Of a stretch of 64,000 nt of DNA, positions 25,446-33,093 are shown piece after piece. A model generated the notes under the pieces. The model saw only the letters and a program-made list of their open reading frames with translations. It ran no database searches and was not told the origin of the DNA. The DNA is from Tsukamurella asaccharolytica (GTDB lineage: Bacteria; Actinomycetota; Actinomycetes; Mycobacteriales; Mycobacteriaceae). The stretch covers positions 1 to 64,000 of the forward strand of contig NZ_VIGW01000002.1 of assembly GCF_007858435.1 (NCBI RefSeq), read 5' to 3'. The position numbers and the translations under genes are program-made. Position 1 is the stretch's first letter; each line of letters opens with the position of its first letter.

Positions 25446-27068
25446 ATGAAGCTGCCCCGGCTCCGCGCCGACTACGGATCGATCCTCCTCGGGTCGGCGG
25501 ACGACAGCTCACAACTCACCCGGTTGCGGGTCCAGCTGGTGATCACGATCGGCGTGATCGTCGCGAACCTCATCGGCGTCGGCCTGGCCATCGCGCTGGC
25601 CACCGTCGGCATCCCCGAGCCGTCGATCCCCTGGGACGCCTGGTGGATGAACTACCTGGTGCTCCCGCTGTACATCACGTTCGCCTTCGTCCTCGGCGCG
25701 ACGCTGGGCACCGTCCGGCTGGTCCGCTCACTGCGCTGGTCGATCCGAGGCGAAGAACCGAACGCCGCGCAGGCGCGCGCCGCGATCGTCGGCCCGTGGC
25801 GACTCACGATCCTGCAAGCGCTGCTGTGGGGTGTCGGCACCGTGGTGATGACGGTGGGCTACGGCAGCATCGACCCCGAACTGATCCCGAAGATCGCCCT
25901 GGTCACCGGGCTGTCCGGGGTGGTGGTGTGCGCCATCTCGTACCAGATCACGGAGTTCGCGCTGCGGCCCGCTGCGGCGCGCGCGCTGGAGGCCGGGTAC
26001 CGCGCCCGGCGCAAGGGCCGGCTGCGGATGCGTGCCGCGACCGCCTGGGCGATCGGTTCCGGCGTGCCGATCCTGGGCATCTTCCTGGTGGTGTTGTTCG
26101 GCGCCTTCCGCGACGACACCACCAAGCTCGACATCTTCGTCGCGGTCGCCGCGCTGGCCGGAATCGCACTGCTCACCGGGCCGCTCGTCACCCTGTTGAA
26201 CATCGACGCCCTGGCCGCGCCCCTGCGCGTGCTGGGCCGCGCCATCCGCCGTGTCCGCGACGGGGAGACCGACGTGGCCGTCCGCATCTTCGACGGGTCC
26301 GACATGGGCGAGCTCCAGGCCGGGTTCAACGAGATGACCGCAGGGCTCGCAGAGCGAGAACGGCTGCGCGACCTGTTCGGCCGGCACGTGGGCCGCGACG
26401 TCGCCGAGTCGGCTCTGGGCCACGGTGTGCAGCTGGGCGGCTCCGAGCAGGTGGTCGGCGTGCTGTTCGTCGACGTCGTGGGCTCGACGACGCTGGCGCG
26501 GCAACGTCCCGCGACCGAGGTGGTCGAGCTGCTCAACCGGTTCTTCGAGGTGATCGTGACCGCCGTCGAGGATAACGACGGGCTGGTCAACAAGTTCGAG
26601 GGCGACGCCGTTCTCGCGGTCTTCGGCGCGCCGCTGCCCCACCCCGACCCGGCGGGCGGCGCCCTGCGCACCTCCCGGCTCATCGCGGAGCGCCTGCCGT
26701 CCGCGGTGCCCGACCTGACCGCCGGAATCGGCGTGTCCTACGGCGTGGTGGTGGCGGGCAACGTGGGCGCCATCGAGCGCTACGAGTACACCGTGATCGG
26801 CGACCCCGTCAACGAGTCCGCGCGCCTGTCCGAGGTCGCCAAGCGCGACACCACCCTCCCGGTGGCGTCGGAGCCCGCGGTCATGGGCTCCCGCGAGGCG
26901 GAATCGCAGCATTGGCGGTTCACGGACGAACTGGAGCTGCGCGGGCGCGACGAGCTGACCCGCCTCTACTCCCCGTCGCCCTCCAGGACGAGCACGTCGT
27001 CGACGAACATCGTGCCGCCGACGGTGAAGTCTCGCACCCCCGCCGTCACGAACCCGGACTTGGCGTAG
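25446..27068 (+). CDS. Class III adenylate cyclase with six-helix membrane and HAMP domains
   Basis: The 540-residue frame encodes about six membrane helices (~30-260), a HAMP linker (~262-315: RVRDGETDVAVRIFDGSDMG) and a cyclase homology domain (~335-500). Metal-binding Asp residues lie in GVLFVDVVGSTTLAR and NKFEGDAVLAVFG; the adenine/transition-state region is VIGDPVNESARL. This architecture matches the mycobacterial Rv1318c-Rv1320c group, which make cAMP. The last ~35 codons lie in antisense to the GNAT gene and look non-native (Ser/Thr/Pro-rich), so the original stop may have been lost. Confidence 0.88.
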   Translation: MKLPRLRADYGSILLGSADDSSQLTRLRVQLVITIGVIVANLIGVGLAIALATVGIPEPSIPWDAWWMNYLVLPLYITFAFVLGATLGTVRLVRSLRWSIRGEEPNAAQARAAIVGPWRLTILQALLWGVGTVVMTVGYGSIDPELIPKIALVTGLSGVVVCAISYQITEFALRPAAARALEAGYRARRKGRLRMRAATAWAIGSGVPILGIFLVVLFGAFRDDTTKLDIFVAVAALAGIALLTGPLVTLLNIDALAAPLRVLGRAIRRVRDGETDVAVRIFDGSDMGELQAGFNEMTAGLAERERLRDLFGRHVGRDVAESALGHGVQLGGSEQVVGVLFVDVVGSTTLARQRPATEVVELLNRFFEVIVTAVEDNDGLVNKFEGDAVLAVFGAPLPHPDPAGGALRTSRLIAERLPSAVPDLTAGIGVSYGVVVAGNVGAIERYEYTVIGDPVNESARLSEVAKRDTTLPVASEPAVMGSREAESQHWRFTDELELRGRDELTRLYSPSPSRTSTSSTNIVPPTVKSRTPAVTNPDLA

Positions 27069-27502
27069 AACCCCTTCGCGCGGGCGTTGTGGGCGTTCAC
27101 GCCGAGCCACACCGGCAGGCCGCCGGCGTCGGCGCGGACCGCGTCGAGCAGCGCGCGGGCCACCGGGCCGCCGTGGTGGCCCGGGTCGACGTAGAGCTTG
27201 GACAGGTAGGCCGACGGTGCGCCGCGCAGCGCCGCGGGCCCCTCGGCGTGCGCGCCGTGCAGCACCAGGGCGTATCCGACGGGGCCGTCCGCCCCGTCGA
27301 CCACGAGGACCCGGTGCGCGGGATCGGCCAGGTGCCGGTCGAACTCGGCCTCACTGAGGTGCGTCGCCACGAAGGCCGCGATGTGCTCGCGCGACAGCGT
27401 GGGCGGGCAGGCGAGCGGGAAGGTGCGAGCCGCGAGCGCCGCCACCGCGGCGGCGTCGCCGGGCGCGGCGCGGCGCACCCGCGGTTCGGTCGGGTTCGTC
27501 AC
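26966..27502 (-). CDS. GNAT-family N-acetyltransferase
   Basis: This 178-residue protein has RRAAPGDAAAVAALAARTF, then YLSKLYVDPGHHGGPVARAL (motif A, acetyl-CoA pyrophosphate loop) and VNAHNARAKGFYAKSGFVTA (motif B). The substrate is unknown. GTG 27502 overlaps the stop of the S4-domain gene (GTGA). It overlaps the 3' end of the cyclase frame by about 100 bp. Confidence 0.88.
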   Translation of the reverse strand: MTNPTEPRVRRAAPGDAAAVAALAARTFPLACPPTLSREHIAAFVATHLSEAEFDRHLADPAHRVLVVDGADGPVGYALVLHGAHAEGPAALRGAPSAYLSKLYVDPGHHGGPVARALLDAVRADAGGLPVWLGVNAHNARAKGFYAKSGFVTAGVRDFTVGGTMFVDDVLVLEGDGE

Positions 27503-27855
27503 TCGCGCCCCAGCAGCCGGTCGGTCTCGCGCCGCTCGCGCTTGGTGGGCCGGCCCGCGCCCCGGTCGCGCTGCGGCATGGACAGCAGGATCTCCCGCGG
27601 CGGGGGCGGCGGGCTGTGGTCGATGTAGCAGGTGGCCGCGACCGGCGCGCCGACCCGCTTCGGCAGGAGGGTGGCGACCTCGACGATCCGCTCCCGGCCT
27701 CCGATCCGCAGCCGCACCTCGTCGCCCACGACGATGTGCTGCGCGGGTTTGGCCGTGGCGCCGTTCACGCGCACGTGGCCGCCGCGGCACGCGGTGGCCG
27801 CGACCGACCGCGTCTTGGTCAGCCGCACCGCCCACAGCCAGGCGTCGACCCGCAC
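27499..27855 (-). CDS. S4-domain RNA-binding protein (Hsp15/RlbA-like)
   Basis: This 118-residue protein opens with the S4 fold: MRVDAWLWAVRLTKTRSVAA then CRGGHVRVNGATAKPAQHIV. A basic tail follows (GRPTKRERRETDRLLGRE). Hsp15-type S4 proteins bind RNA or stalled 50S subunits during stress. It is coupled to the GNAT gene by a 4-bp overlap. Confidence 0.88.
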   Translation of the reverse strand: MRVDAWLWAVRLTKTRSVAATACRGGHVRVNGATAKPAQHIVVGDEVRLRIGGRERIVEVATLLPKRVGAPVAATCYIDHSPPPPPREILLSMPQRDRGAGRPTKRERRETDRLLGRE

Positions 27856-27857
27856 GG

Positions 27858-28070
27858 CTACCGTGCGCGCAGCAGCCGCGACAGCCCCACGGCGCCGAGC
27901 ACGCCGAACGCCACCAGCAGGAGCAGGCCGACGCCCGCACCGCCGATGAACCAGCCCACCGCGACGACCACCACCGCGGGGGCGGCCATCGCGGCGATCA
28001 TCCCCGGATGCTGCTTCACAACGTCCAGCGCGGCCTTCTTGCGCGCGGGATCGAGCTCTTTTCCAGCCAT
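27858..28070 (-). CDS. Small two-helix membrane protein
   Basis: This 70-residue protein has a basic amphipathic start (AGKELDPARKKAALDVVKQH) followed by two membrane helices (~22-45 and 47-66) and a short Arg tail. It lies 2 bp upstream of the S4 gene, so is probably its operon partner. No family is recognised. Confidence 0.65.
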   Translation of the reverse strand: MAGKELDPARKKAALDVVKQHPGMIAAMAAPAVVVVAVGWFIGGAGVGLLLLVAFGVLGAVGLSRLLRAR

Positions 28071-28076
28071 GTCACC

Positions 28077-28082
28077 AATGTA
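28077..28082 (-). promoter_or_regulatory. -10-like box TACATT
   Basis: TACATT ends six bases before the ATG at 28070, predicting a leaderless transcript for the small membrane protein/S4/GNAT operon. Confidence 0.45.
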
Positions 28083-28110
28083 CGCATTCCCGGCAGGGCA
28101 AGATCGGGGC

Positions 28111-28563
28111 ATGACGGTGCTGGCGCTCATGCGACACGGCGAGGCGGGAATGTCGGTGCCCGACGAGGCCCGCCCGATCAGCGCGAACGGACGCGACCAG
28201 GCCCGACGGTCCGCGGTCTGGCTCGCCGAACAGGGGCTCGCGCCGGGCCACGCGCTGGTCTCGTCGGCGCGGCGCACCGTCGAGACCTTCCACGCGATGG
28301 GCCTGCGCTGCACCATGACCGCGACGGAGGAGCTCTACGCGTGCCCCGGACGCCGCGTGCTCGACGAGATCAACGGCGTCCCCGGCGACGTGGACGTGCT
28401 CCTCGTCGTCGCCCACTTCCCCGGCCTGCCGGAGGCGGCGGCGCAGCTCGACCCGGGCGCCGACCTCCCGGGCTTCGCGCCCGGCACCGTCGTCCTCCTG
28501 GACCTCGACGACGGCCCGGCGTCCCCCGGTTCGGGGCGGATGCTGTCCTGGTACACCCCGTAG
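28111..28563 (+). CDS. SixA-like histidine phosphatase, copy 1
   Basis: This 150-residue histidine phosphatase has the catalytic RHG in LALMRHGEAGMS (~8) and a second His in LLVVAHFPGLPEAA (~101). RPISANGRDQARRSAVWLA and VSSARRTVETFHAM are typical SixA segments. SixA enzymes dephosphorylate phosphohistidine proteins. It is followed directly by a second, more divergent SixA-like gene. Confidence 0.88.
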   Translation: MTVLALMRHGEAGMSVPDEARPISANGRDQARRSAVWLAEQGLAPGHALVSSARRTVETFHAMGLRCTMTATEELYACPGRRVLDEINGVPGDVDVLLVVAHFPGLPEAAAQLDPGADLPGFAPGTVVLLDLDDGPASPGSGRMLSWYTP

Positions 28564-28566
28564 GAT
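28561..28566 (+). promoter_or_regulatory. -10-like box TAGGAT of SixA-like copy 2
   Basis: TAGGAT begins with the stop codon of copy 1 and ends seven bases before ATG 28574. It overlaps the alternative ATG at 28565, which favours 28574 as the start. Confidence 0.4.
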
Positions 28567-28573
28567 GCCCGAT

Positions 28574-29005
28574 ATGGACACCCTGATCCTGCTGCGGCAC
28601 GGCAAGTCCGCGTACCCCGACAAGGTCAAGGACCACGATCGGCCGCTGGCGCCGCGCGGCGTCCGGCAGGCCGCGCTCGCCGGCAAGGCGATCCGCCGAT
28701 ACGGCCACGACGTCGATCTCGTCCTGTGCTCCACGGCCGAGCGGGCCCGCGCGACGCTGGAACAGGCGGCCATCGACGCGCCGGTGCGGCACCTGTCCGC
28801 GCTGTACGGCGCCAGCGGAGCCGAGATCCTCAAGATCGTGGAGTCCAAGCGGGGCGATGCGGCCACGGTGCTCGTCGTCGGCCACGACCCCGGGCTCGCG
28901 GAGGCGGCGCAGATCCTCGACCCCACCTTCACCTTCGCCAAGTTCCCCACGTCCGCCTTCACGGTCATCAGGAAGGGTCACGCGGAGTTGCACATCCCTC
29001 GCTAG
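28574..29005 (+). CDS. sixA: SixA-like histidine phosphatase, copy 2
   Basis: This 143-residue protein starts MDTLILLRHGKSAYPDKVKD, with RHG at ~9. It has DRPLAPRGVRQAALAGKAIR, LCSTAERARATLEQA and the second His in VLVVGHDPGLAEAAQIL. It is closer to canonical SixA than copy 1. I prefer ATG 28574 to 28565 because the latter lies within a -10-like box and adds only MPD. Tandem paralogues here may act on different phosphohistidine partners. Confidence 0.88.
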   Translation: MDTLILLRHGKSAYPDKVKDHDRPLAPRGVRQAALAGKAIRRYGHDVDLVLCSTAERARATLEQAAIDAPVRHLSALYGASGAEILKIVESKRGDAATVLVVGHDPGLAEAAQILDPTFTFAKFPTSAFTVIRKGHAELHIPR

Positions 29006-29008
29006 CGT
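29003..29008 (+). promoter_or_regulatory. -10-like box TAGCGT of the dihydroxyacetone kinase gene
   Basis: TAGCGT (overlapping the preceding stop) ends six bases before ATG 29015, predicting a leaderless transcript. Confidence 0.45.
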
Positions 29009-29014
29009 GAGGTC

Positions 29015-30652
29015 ATGACCCACCGCGCACGGTTCGAGAACTCCGCCGGCTCCCTCTTCACCGACGGGCTGCGGGGCATCCTCGCCGCCCACCCCGACGC
29101 GACCTGGCACGACGCGGGCTTCGTCGCCCGCCGCACGCCCCGGACCTCCGGCGTCGCCGTGGTCTCCGGCGGCGGCTCCGGCCACGAACCCCTGCACATC
29201 GGCCTGGTCGGCGCGGGGATGCTCGACGCCGCCTGCCCGGGCCTGATCTTCACCTCTCCCAACGCGGTGCAGGTGGCCGCCGCGACCCGCGCGGTGGACA
29301 CGGGCGCCGGCGTCGTGCACGTGGTGAAGAACTACACCGGCGACGTCATGAACTTCGCCGTCGCCCGCCGCCTGGTCGGCGCGCCCGACGGCGACGGCCC
29401 GGCGGTCGCCACCGAGTTCGTGCTGGTCGACGACGACGTCGCCACCGAGGACACCGCAGGGCCGGGCCGCCGGGGCACCGCCGCCACGATCGTCGTGGAG
29501 AAGGTGTGCGGCGCGGCCGCCGACCGCGGATCGTCGCTGGCGGAGGTCGCCGCGGTCGGCCGGCGCACCGCGGCCCGCGCCCGGTCCATGGCCGTCGCCC
29601 TCTCGGCCTGCACCGTGCCCGGCGCCGACGGCCCGTCGTTCGACCTGCCCGCCGGGCAGCTGGCCTTCGGCGTCGGCATCCACGGCGAACGCGCCCGCGA
29701 CGAGCGGCCCGCGGAGTCCGCCGAGGAGATCGTCACCGAGCTGCTGGCACGGATCCTGCCCGGCACCGGCCTCGGCTCCGGCGACCGCGCACTGGTCGTC
29801 GTGAACAACCTCGGCGCGGTCACCGATCTCGAGACGGGCGTGCTCTTCGCGGAGGCGACGAAGCAACTGGGCGAGCGCGGGATCGAGGTCACGCGCTCGC
29901 TGGTCGGACGGTTCGTCACGGCGCTCGACATGGCGGGCGCCTCGCTCACCGTGGTCCCCCTCGACGACGAGCTCATCGGGCTGTGGGACGCGCCGACGAC
30001 CGCGCCGGGCTGGCCGAACGCGGCCGCCGCGGCACCGTCGTCCGTGGACCCGCTCGCGACGGCCCGCCCGGACGACTCCGCCGACCGGGGCGAGCCGAAC
30101 GTCTGGCTCTCCGACTTCGTGGGGCGCGTACAGCGCTCGGTCGACGAGCTCACCGACCTGGACCGCAAGGCCGGCGACGGCGACTTCGGCACGAACATGA
30201 GCGCAGCACTCGGGCACTTCCCGCTGCCCCTGCGCGGCCCGGACGATTCGGCGCTCGGTGCGCTGGCCACCTCGTTCCTGGTGCGCGCGGGCGGCACCTC
30301 CGGCGCCGTCTTCGGCACCTTCTTCACCGAGCTCGGGCGGGCCCTGCAGGCCGACGGTGCCGGCTTCGCCGCCGGCGTGCGGGCCGGGCTCGACGCCGTG
30401 GTCGAGCTGGGCGGTGCGCGCGTGGGCGACAAGACCGTGGTGGATGCGCTCGCCCCCGCCGCCGACGTGCTGGACGCCGGCGGGACCCTCGAGGAGGCGG
30501 CCGCCGCGGCGGCGCAGGGTGTGGCGGCGACGGCCGACAGCACGGCCTCGCGCGGCCGGGCCAGCTACCTCGGCGACGCCGTGATCGGCGTGCCGGATCC
30601 CGGTGCGCTCGTCGTGTCCTGGCTGTTCGAGGCCGCCGCGCGCAGCCGCTAG
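29015..30652 (+). CDS. Dihydroxyacetone kinase, fused DhaK-DhaL
   Basis: This 545-residue protein has a DhaK domain (~1-335) with the substrate-binding His region VVSGGGSGHEPLHIGLVGAG (~47), TSPNAVQVAAAT and KNYTGDVMNFAVARRL. A DhaL ATP-binding domain (~360-545) follows with DLDRKAGDGDFGTNMSA, RAGGTSGAVFGTFFTELGRA and ADSTASRGRASYLGD. The single-chain K-L layout indicates an ATP-dependent kinase rather than a PTS-dependent one. It phosphorylates dihydroxyacetone to the glycolytic triose phosphate. The stop is shared in antisense with the convergent acyltransferase gene (CTAG). Confidence 0.93.
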   Translation: MTHRARFENSAGSLFTDGLRGILAAHPDATWHDAGFVARRTPRTSGVAVVSGGGSGHEPLHIGLVGAGMLDAACPGLIFTSPNAVQVAAATRAVDTGAGVVHVVKNYTGDVMNFAVARRLVGAPDGDGPAVATEFVLVDDDVATEDTAGPGRRGTAATIVVEKVCGAAADRGSSLAEVAAVGRRTAARARSMAVALSACTVPGADGPSFDLPAGQLAFGVGIHGERARDERPAESAEEIVTELLARILPGTGLGSGDRALVVVNNLGAVTDLETGVLFAEATKQLGERGIEVTRSLVGRFVTALDMAGASLTVVPLDDELIGLWDAPTTAPGWPNAAAAAPSSVDPLATARPDDSADRGEPNVWLSDFVGRVQRSVDELTDLDRKAGDGDFGTNMSAALGHFPLPLRGPDDSALGALATSFLVRAGGTSGAVFGTFFTELGRALQADGAGFAAGVRAGLDAVVELGGARVGDKTVVDALAPAADVLDAGGTLEEAAAAAAQGVAATADSTASRGRASYLGDAVIGVPDPGALVVSWLFEAAARSR

Positions 30653-32058
30653 GAGGTGGCGGCCGGGCGGGCGCCCGCGGGGCCGGCGAAGATCGTGCGG
30701 CCCAGACCCTGCCAGACCAGCAGGACCGCACCGAGGGTCACCGCGACCGCGCCGGCGGGCACCTCGAGCGGCCAGTAGAAGATCGCGCCGATCGCGATCA
30801 TCGCGACTCCGATGCCGATCGAGACGCGCAGGCTCTGCTTCGCCATCGGGATCATCGTGCGGCCCGTGGTCCACAGGCTGACCGGGGTGCGCCGCAGCAC
30901 CTCGCTGATCGCGACGGTGAGGAAGGCGGTCACCACGAACGTGCCGATGGTGAGGATGGGCGCGTAGACGTCGAAGCGGAGGCGCTGGATCGTCGGCGCC
31001 AGCTCCTGCAGGGCGAAGGCGTGCACGAGGAAGATGCCGAACGACCGGTCGGAGGCGACCTTCAGGAAACGGTCCCAGAAGGAACCCTCGGTCCGGTTGT
31101 CGGCCCAGTAGGTGCCGGCCGCGTAGAGGGCCAGGATGATCATCACGAACATCACCGCGGCGTAGGGGCGGAAGACGTTCGCCGCATCGGTGGGGAACAT
31201 CCCCTCCATGCTCGTCTTGTAGCCGTAGGCGATGAGGGTGGCGATGACGACGCCGATCGCGGTCGTGATGACCCAGCCGCGGAAGCGCGAGCACCACGCC
31301 CGCACCTCCTCGAGGTGCATGGCGGCGATGCAGCCGAGCAGGGTGAAGAACAGGTACGGGAACAGCGTCGCCGGCAGGTGGTTCCAGAGCTTCGCGAGCA
31401 GCCCGTAGTTGAAGATCTCCGGGCGCGCGGTGGTCATGTAGTGCAGCAGGACCAGGTGGAAGACGAAGCTCGCCGCCAGCAGGTACTTGTGATACCCCAT
31501 CGTCCAGCGCAGGAACTTCAGCAGGAACGGGAAGATCAGGTACACCTGCATCGTCACGAAGACGAAGTAGAGGTGGTACCAGGCGTCGCCGGTGAACAGG
31601 TCGTAGGCGAGCACCTTCAGCGCGGCCTGCGTCGACTCCCACGTCTGGAACGTGCGCGTGACGTTGGAGAACGCCGGCGGCCACATCACGTACATGTGAT
31701 AGAGCCAGTAGAAGACGCTCCAGGTCAGGAACGGCAGGCCCACCGCCTTGTACCGGCGGCGCCAGAAGTCGACGGGGTCGAGCTTGCGGTCTCGGTACTG
31801 GTACACCAGCACGAACCCGGTGAGCGCGAAGAAGGCGTTGCGGGTGTAGTGGAAGACGGTCTGGACCGCGTTCGACGCGACACTGAACGGAAACGTCGTG
31901 CCGGAGACGCAGTGGTCGAAGACGACGCCCGCGAAGGTCACGATGCGCACGATGTCGAGCTCGAAGAGGTGGCCGCCGCCGCGCTTGGGCTTCGACGGTG
32001 CCGCCGGGGCGGGCCCGTCCATCGACTCAGGCGCCGACTCGGCCCCGCGTTCGCTCAT
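30649..32058 (-). CDS. Membrane acyltransferase (acyltransferase-3 type)
   Basis: This 469-residue protein has about ten membrane helices. A conserved N-terminal segment reads HLFELDIVRIVTFAGVVFDH, in which RxxxxxxxxxxH resembles the catalytic pattern of acyltransferase-3 proteins (OafA/NolL type), which acylate sugars, lipids or peptidoglycan. NAFFALTGFVLVYQYRDRK is a typical continuation. The acceptor is unknown. I chose ATG 32058 (MSERGAES); an upstream in-frame GTG at 32076 is possible. Confidence 0.82.
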   Translation of the reverse strand: MSERGAESAPESMDGPAPAAPSKPKRGGGHLFELDIVRIVTFAGVVFDHCVSGTTFPFSVASNAVQTVFHYTRNAFFALTGFVLVYQYRDRKLDPVDFWRRRYKAVGLPFLTWSVFYWLYHMYVMWPPAFSNVTRTFQTWESTQAALKVLAYDLFTGDAWYHLYFVFVTMQVYLIFPFLLKFLRWTMGYHKYLLAASFVFHLVLLHYMTTARPEIFNYGLLAKLWNHLPATLFPYLFFTLLGCIAAMHLEEVRAWCSRFRGWVITTAIGVVIATLIAYGYKTSMEGMFPTDAANVFRPYAAVMFVMIILALYAAGTYWADNRTEGSFWDRFLKVASDRSFGIFLVHAFALQELAPTIQRLRFDVYAPILTIGTFVVTAFLTVAISEVLRRTPVSLWTTGRTMIPMAKQSLRVSIGIGVAMIAIGAIFYWPLEVPAGAVAVTLGAVLLVWQGLGRTIFAGPAGARPAATS

Positions 32059-32227
32059 CGTCCGGTCCACACCCACTGATCAACAATCCCAACTACAGCA
32101 TGGCAACACCTGGTCACAGGCCGCCTCGTACGGTAGCCGCCGCGAGTGCGCCGCTCCAACTCAGCGCGCACGCTCCCAGCAGATTGCCAGCCTCGCCCGC
32201 GGAGGCGATGCGTGCGATCACAGAAGC

Positions 32228-32244
32228 CATGCGTGCGACGCATG
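32228..32244. repeat. Palindrome CATGCGT-N3-ACGCATG
   Basis: Perfect seven-base arms around a three-base loop. It shares the CATGCG core with the two copies of the dispersed repeat, but its flanks differ. Confidence 0.5.
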
Positions 32245-32286
32245 CCCATCATCTCCGCAGTTCACGGCATATTTTTCGGCGGTGCC

Positions 32287-32333
32287 CCATGCGCGACACG
32301 CATGGCTTGGACGTGCAGCGTGGTGCGGGACTC
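32287..32333. repeat. Dispersed palindromic repeat, copy A
   Basis: Arms CCATGCG and CGCATGG (32287-32305) surround a five-base loop. The right flank to 32333 (GGCTTGG..., CAGCGTGGTGCGGGACTC) aligns with the flank of the palindrome at 42184-42230 with one small gap. Confidence 0.6.
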
Positions 32334-32364
32334 GGGGGTGGTTGCGGGGCCCGCTCCCACCGGC

Positions 32365-33093
32365 TCAGTTCGCGGTCCAGCCGCCGTCCATCGTGTACGC
32401 GGCGCCGGTGACCATCGCGGCGGCGGGGCTGCACAGCCACGCCACCAGCCCCGCCACCTCGTCGGGCTCGATGAGGCGCTTGATCGCCGGGCGGGCGAGG
32501 AAGACCTCGTCGGTGACGCGCTGCTCGGAGATCCCGTGCGCCGCGGCCTGCTCGGCGATCTGCTGCGCGACGAGCGCGGTGCGCACGTAGCCGGGGTTCA
32601 CGCAGTTGCTGGTGACGCCGTGCTCGCCGCCCTCGAGCGCGGTGACCTTCGACAGGCCCTCCACGCCGTGCTTGGCGGCGACGTACGCGGCCTTGTACTT
32701 CGATGCCCGCAGCCCGTGCACCGAGGAGACGTGCACGATGCGACCGAAGCCGCGCTCGTACATGCCCGGCAGCGCGGCGCGGGTCAGGAGGAAGGGCGCC
32801 TCCAGCATCAGCGTGAGGATGCGGTGGAACCAGGCCGGGTCGAAGTCCTCGATCGGCGCGACGTGCTGCACGCCCGCATTGTTGACCAGCACGTCGACGT
32901 CGAGGCGCAGATCCGCGAGGGCGACCGTGTCCGTGAGGTCGAGCTCGAGCGCGGCGCCGCCGATCTCCCCGGCGAGCGCTGCGGCCGCGGCGCCGTCGCG
33001 ATCAACGACGGTGACGACGGCACCGTCGGCGGCGAGGCGGCGCGCGATGGCCGCCCCGATCCCCGCGGCGCCGCCGGTCACCATCGCCTTCAC
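32365..33093 (-). CDS. 3-hydroxybutyrate dehydrogenase-like SDR
   Basis: This 242-residue short-chain dehydrogenase has the cofactor motif MVTGGAAGIGAAIARRLA, NNAGVQHVAPIEDFD, the catalytic Ser/Tyr/Lys in HVSSVHGLRASKYKAAYVAA then KHGVEG, and NCVNPGYVRTALV. The VQHVAPIEDF and YVRTALVxxQ patterns fit bacterial D-3-hydroxybutyrate dehydrogenase, which makes acetoacetate with NAD. GTG 33093 overlaps the stop of the MFS gene, so import and oxidation are coupled. Confidence 0.82.
   Translation of the reverse strand: MKAMVTGGAAGIGAAIARRLAADGAVVTVVDRDGAAAAALAGEIGGAALELDLTDTVALADLRLDVDVLVNNAGVQHVAPIEDFDPAWFHRILTLMLEAPFLLTRAALPGMYERGFGRIVHVSSVHGLRASKYKAAYVAAKHGVEGLSKVTALEGGEHGVTSNCVNPGYVRTALVAQQIAEQAAAHGISEQRVTDEVFLARPAIKRLIEPDEVAGLVAWLCSPAAAMVTGAAYTMDGGWTAN

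Larger units (their letters stand above)
32059..32364. other. Intergenic region holding two palindromic repeats
   Basis: These 306 bp lie between the starts of the acyltransferase (minus) and the 3' end of the dehydrogenase operon (minus). I see no credible gene. The notable content is two CATGCG-containing palindromes (32228-32244 and 32287-32305). The second shares its right flank with a copy at 42184-42230. Confidence 0.6.

Noticed and set aside
28370-31684. A 1,104-codon minus-strand frame over the phosphatase, kinase and acyltransferase genes
   Set aside because: It is a shadow of recognised genes, with Arg/Gly/Ala-rich composition and no family resemblance.
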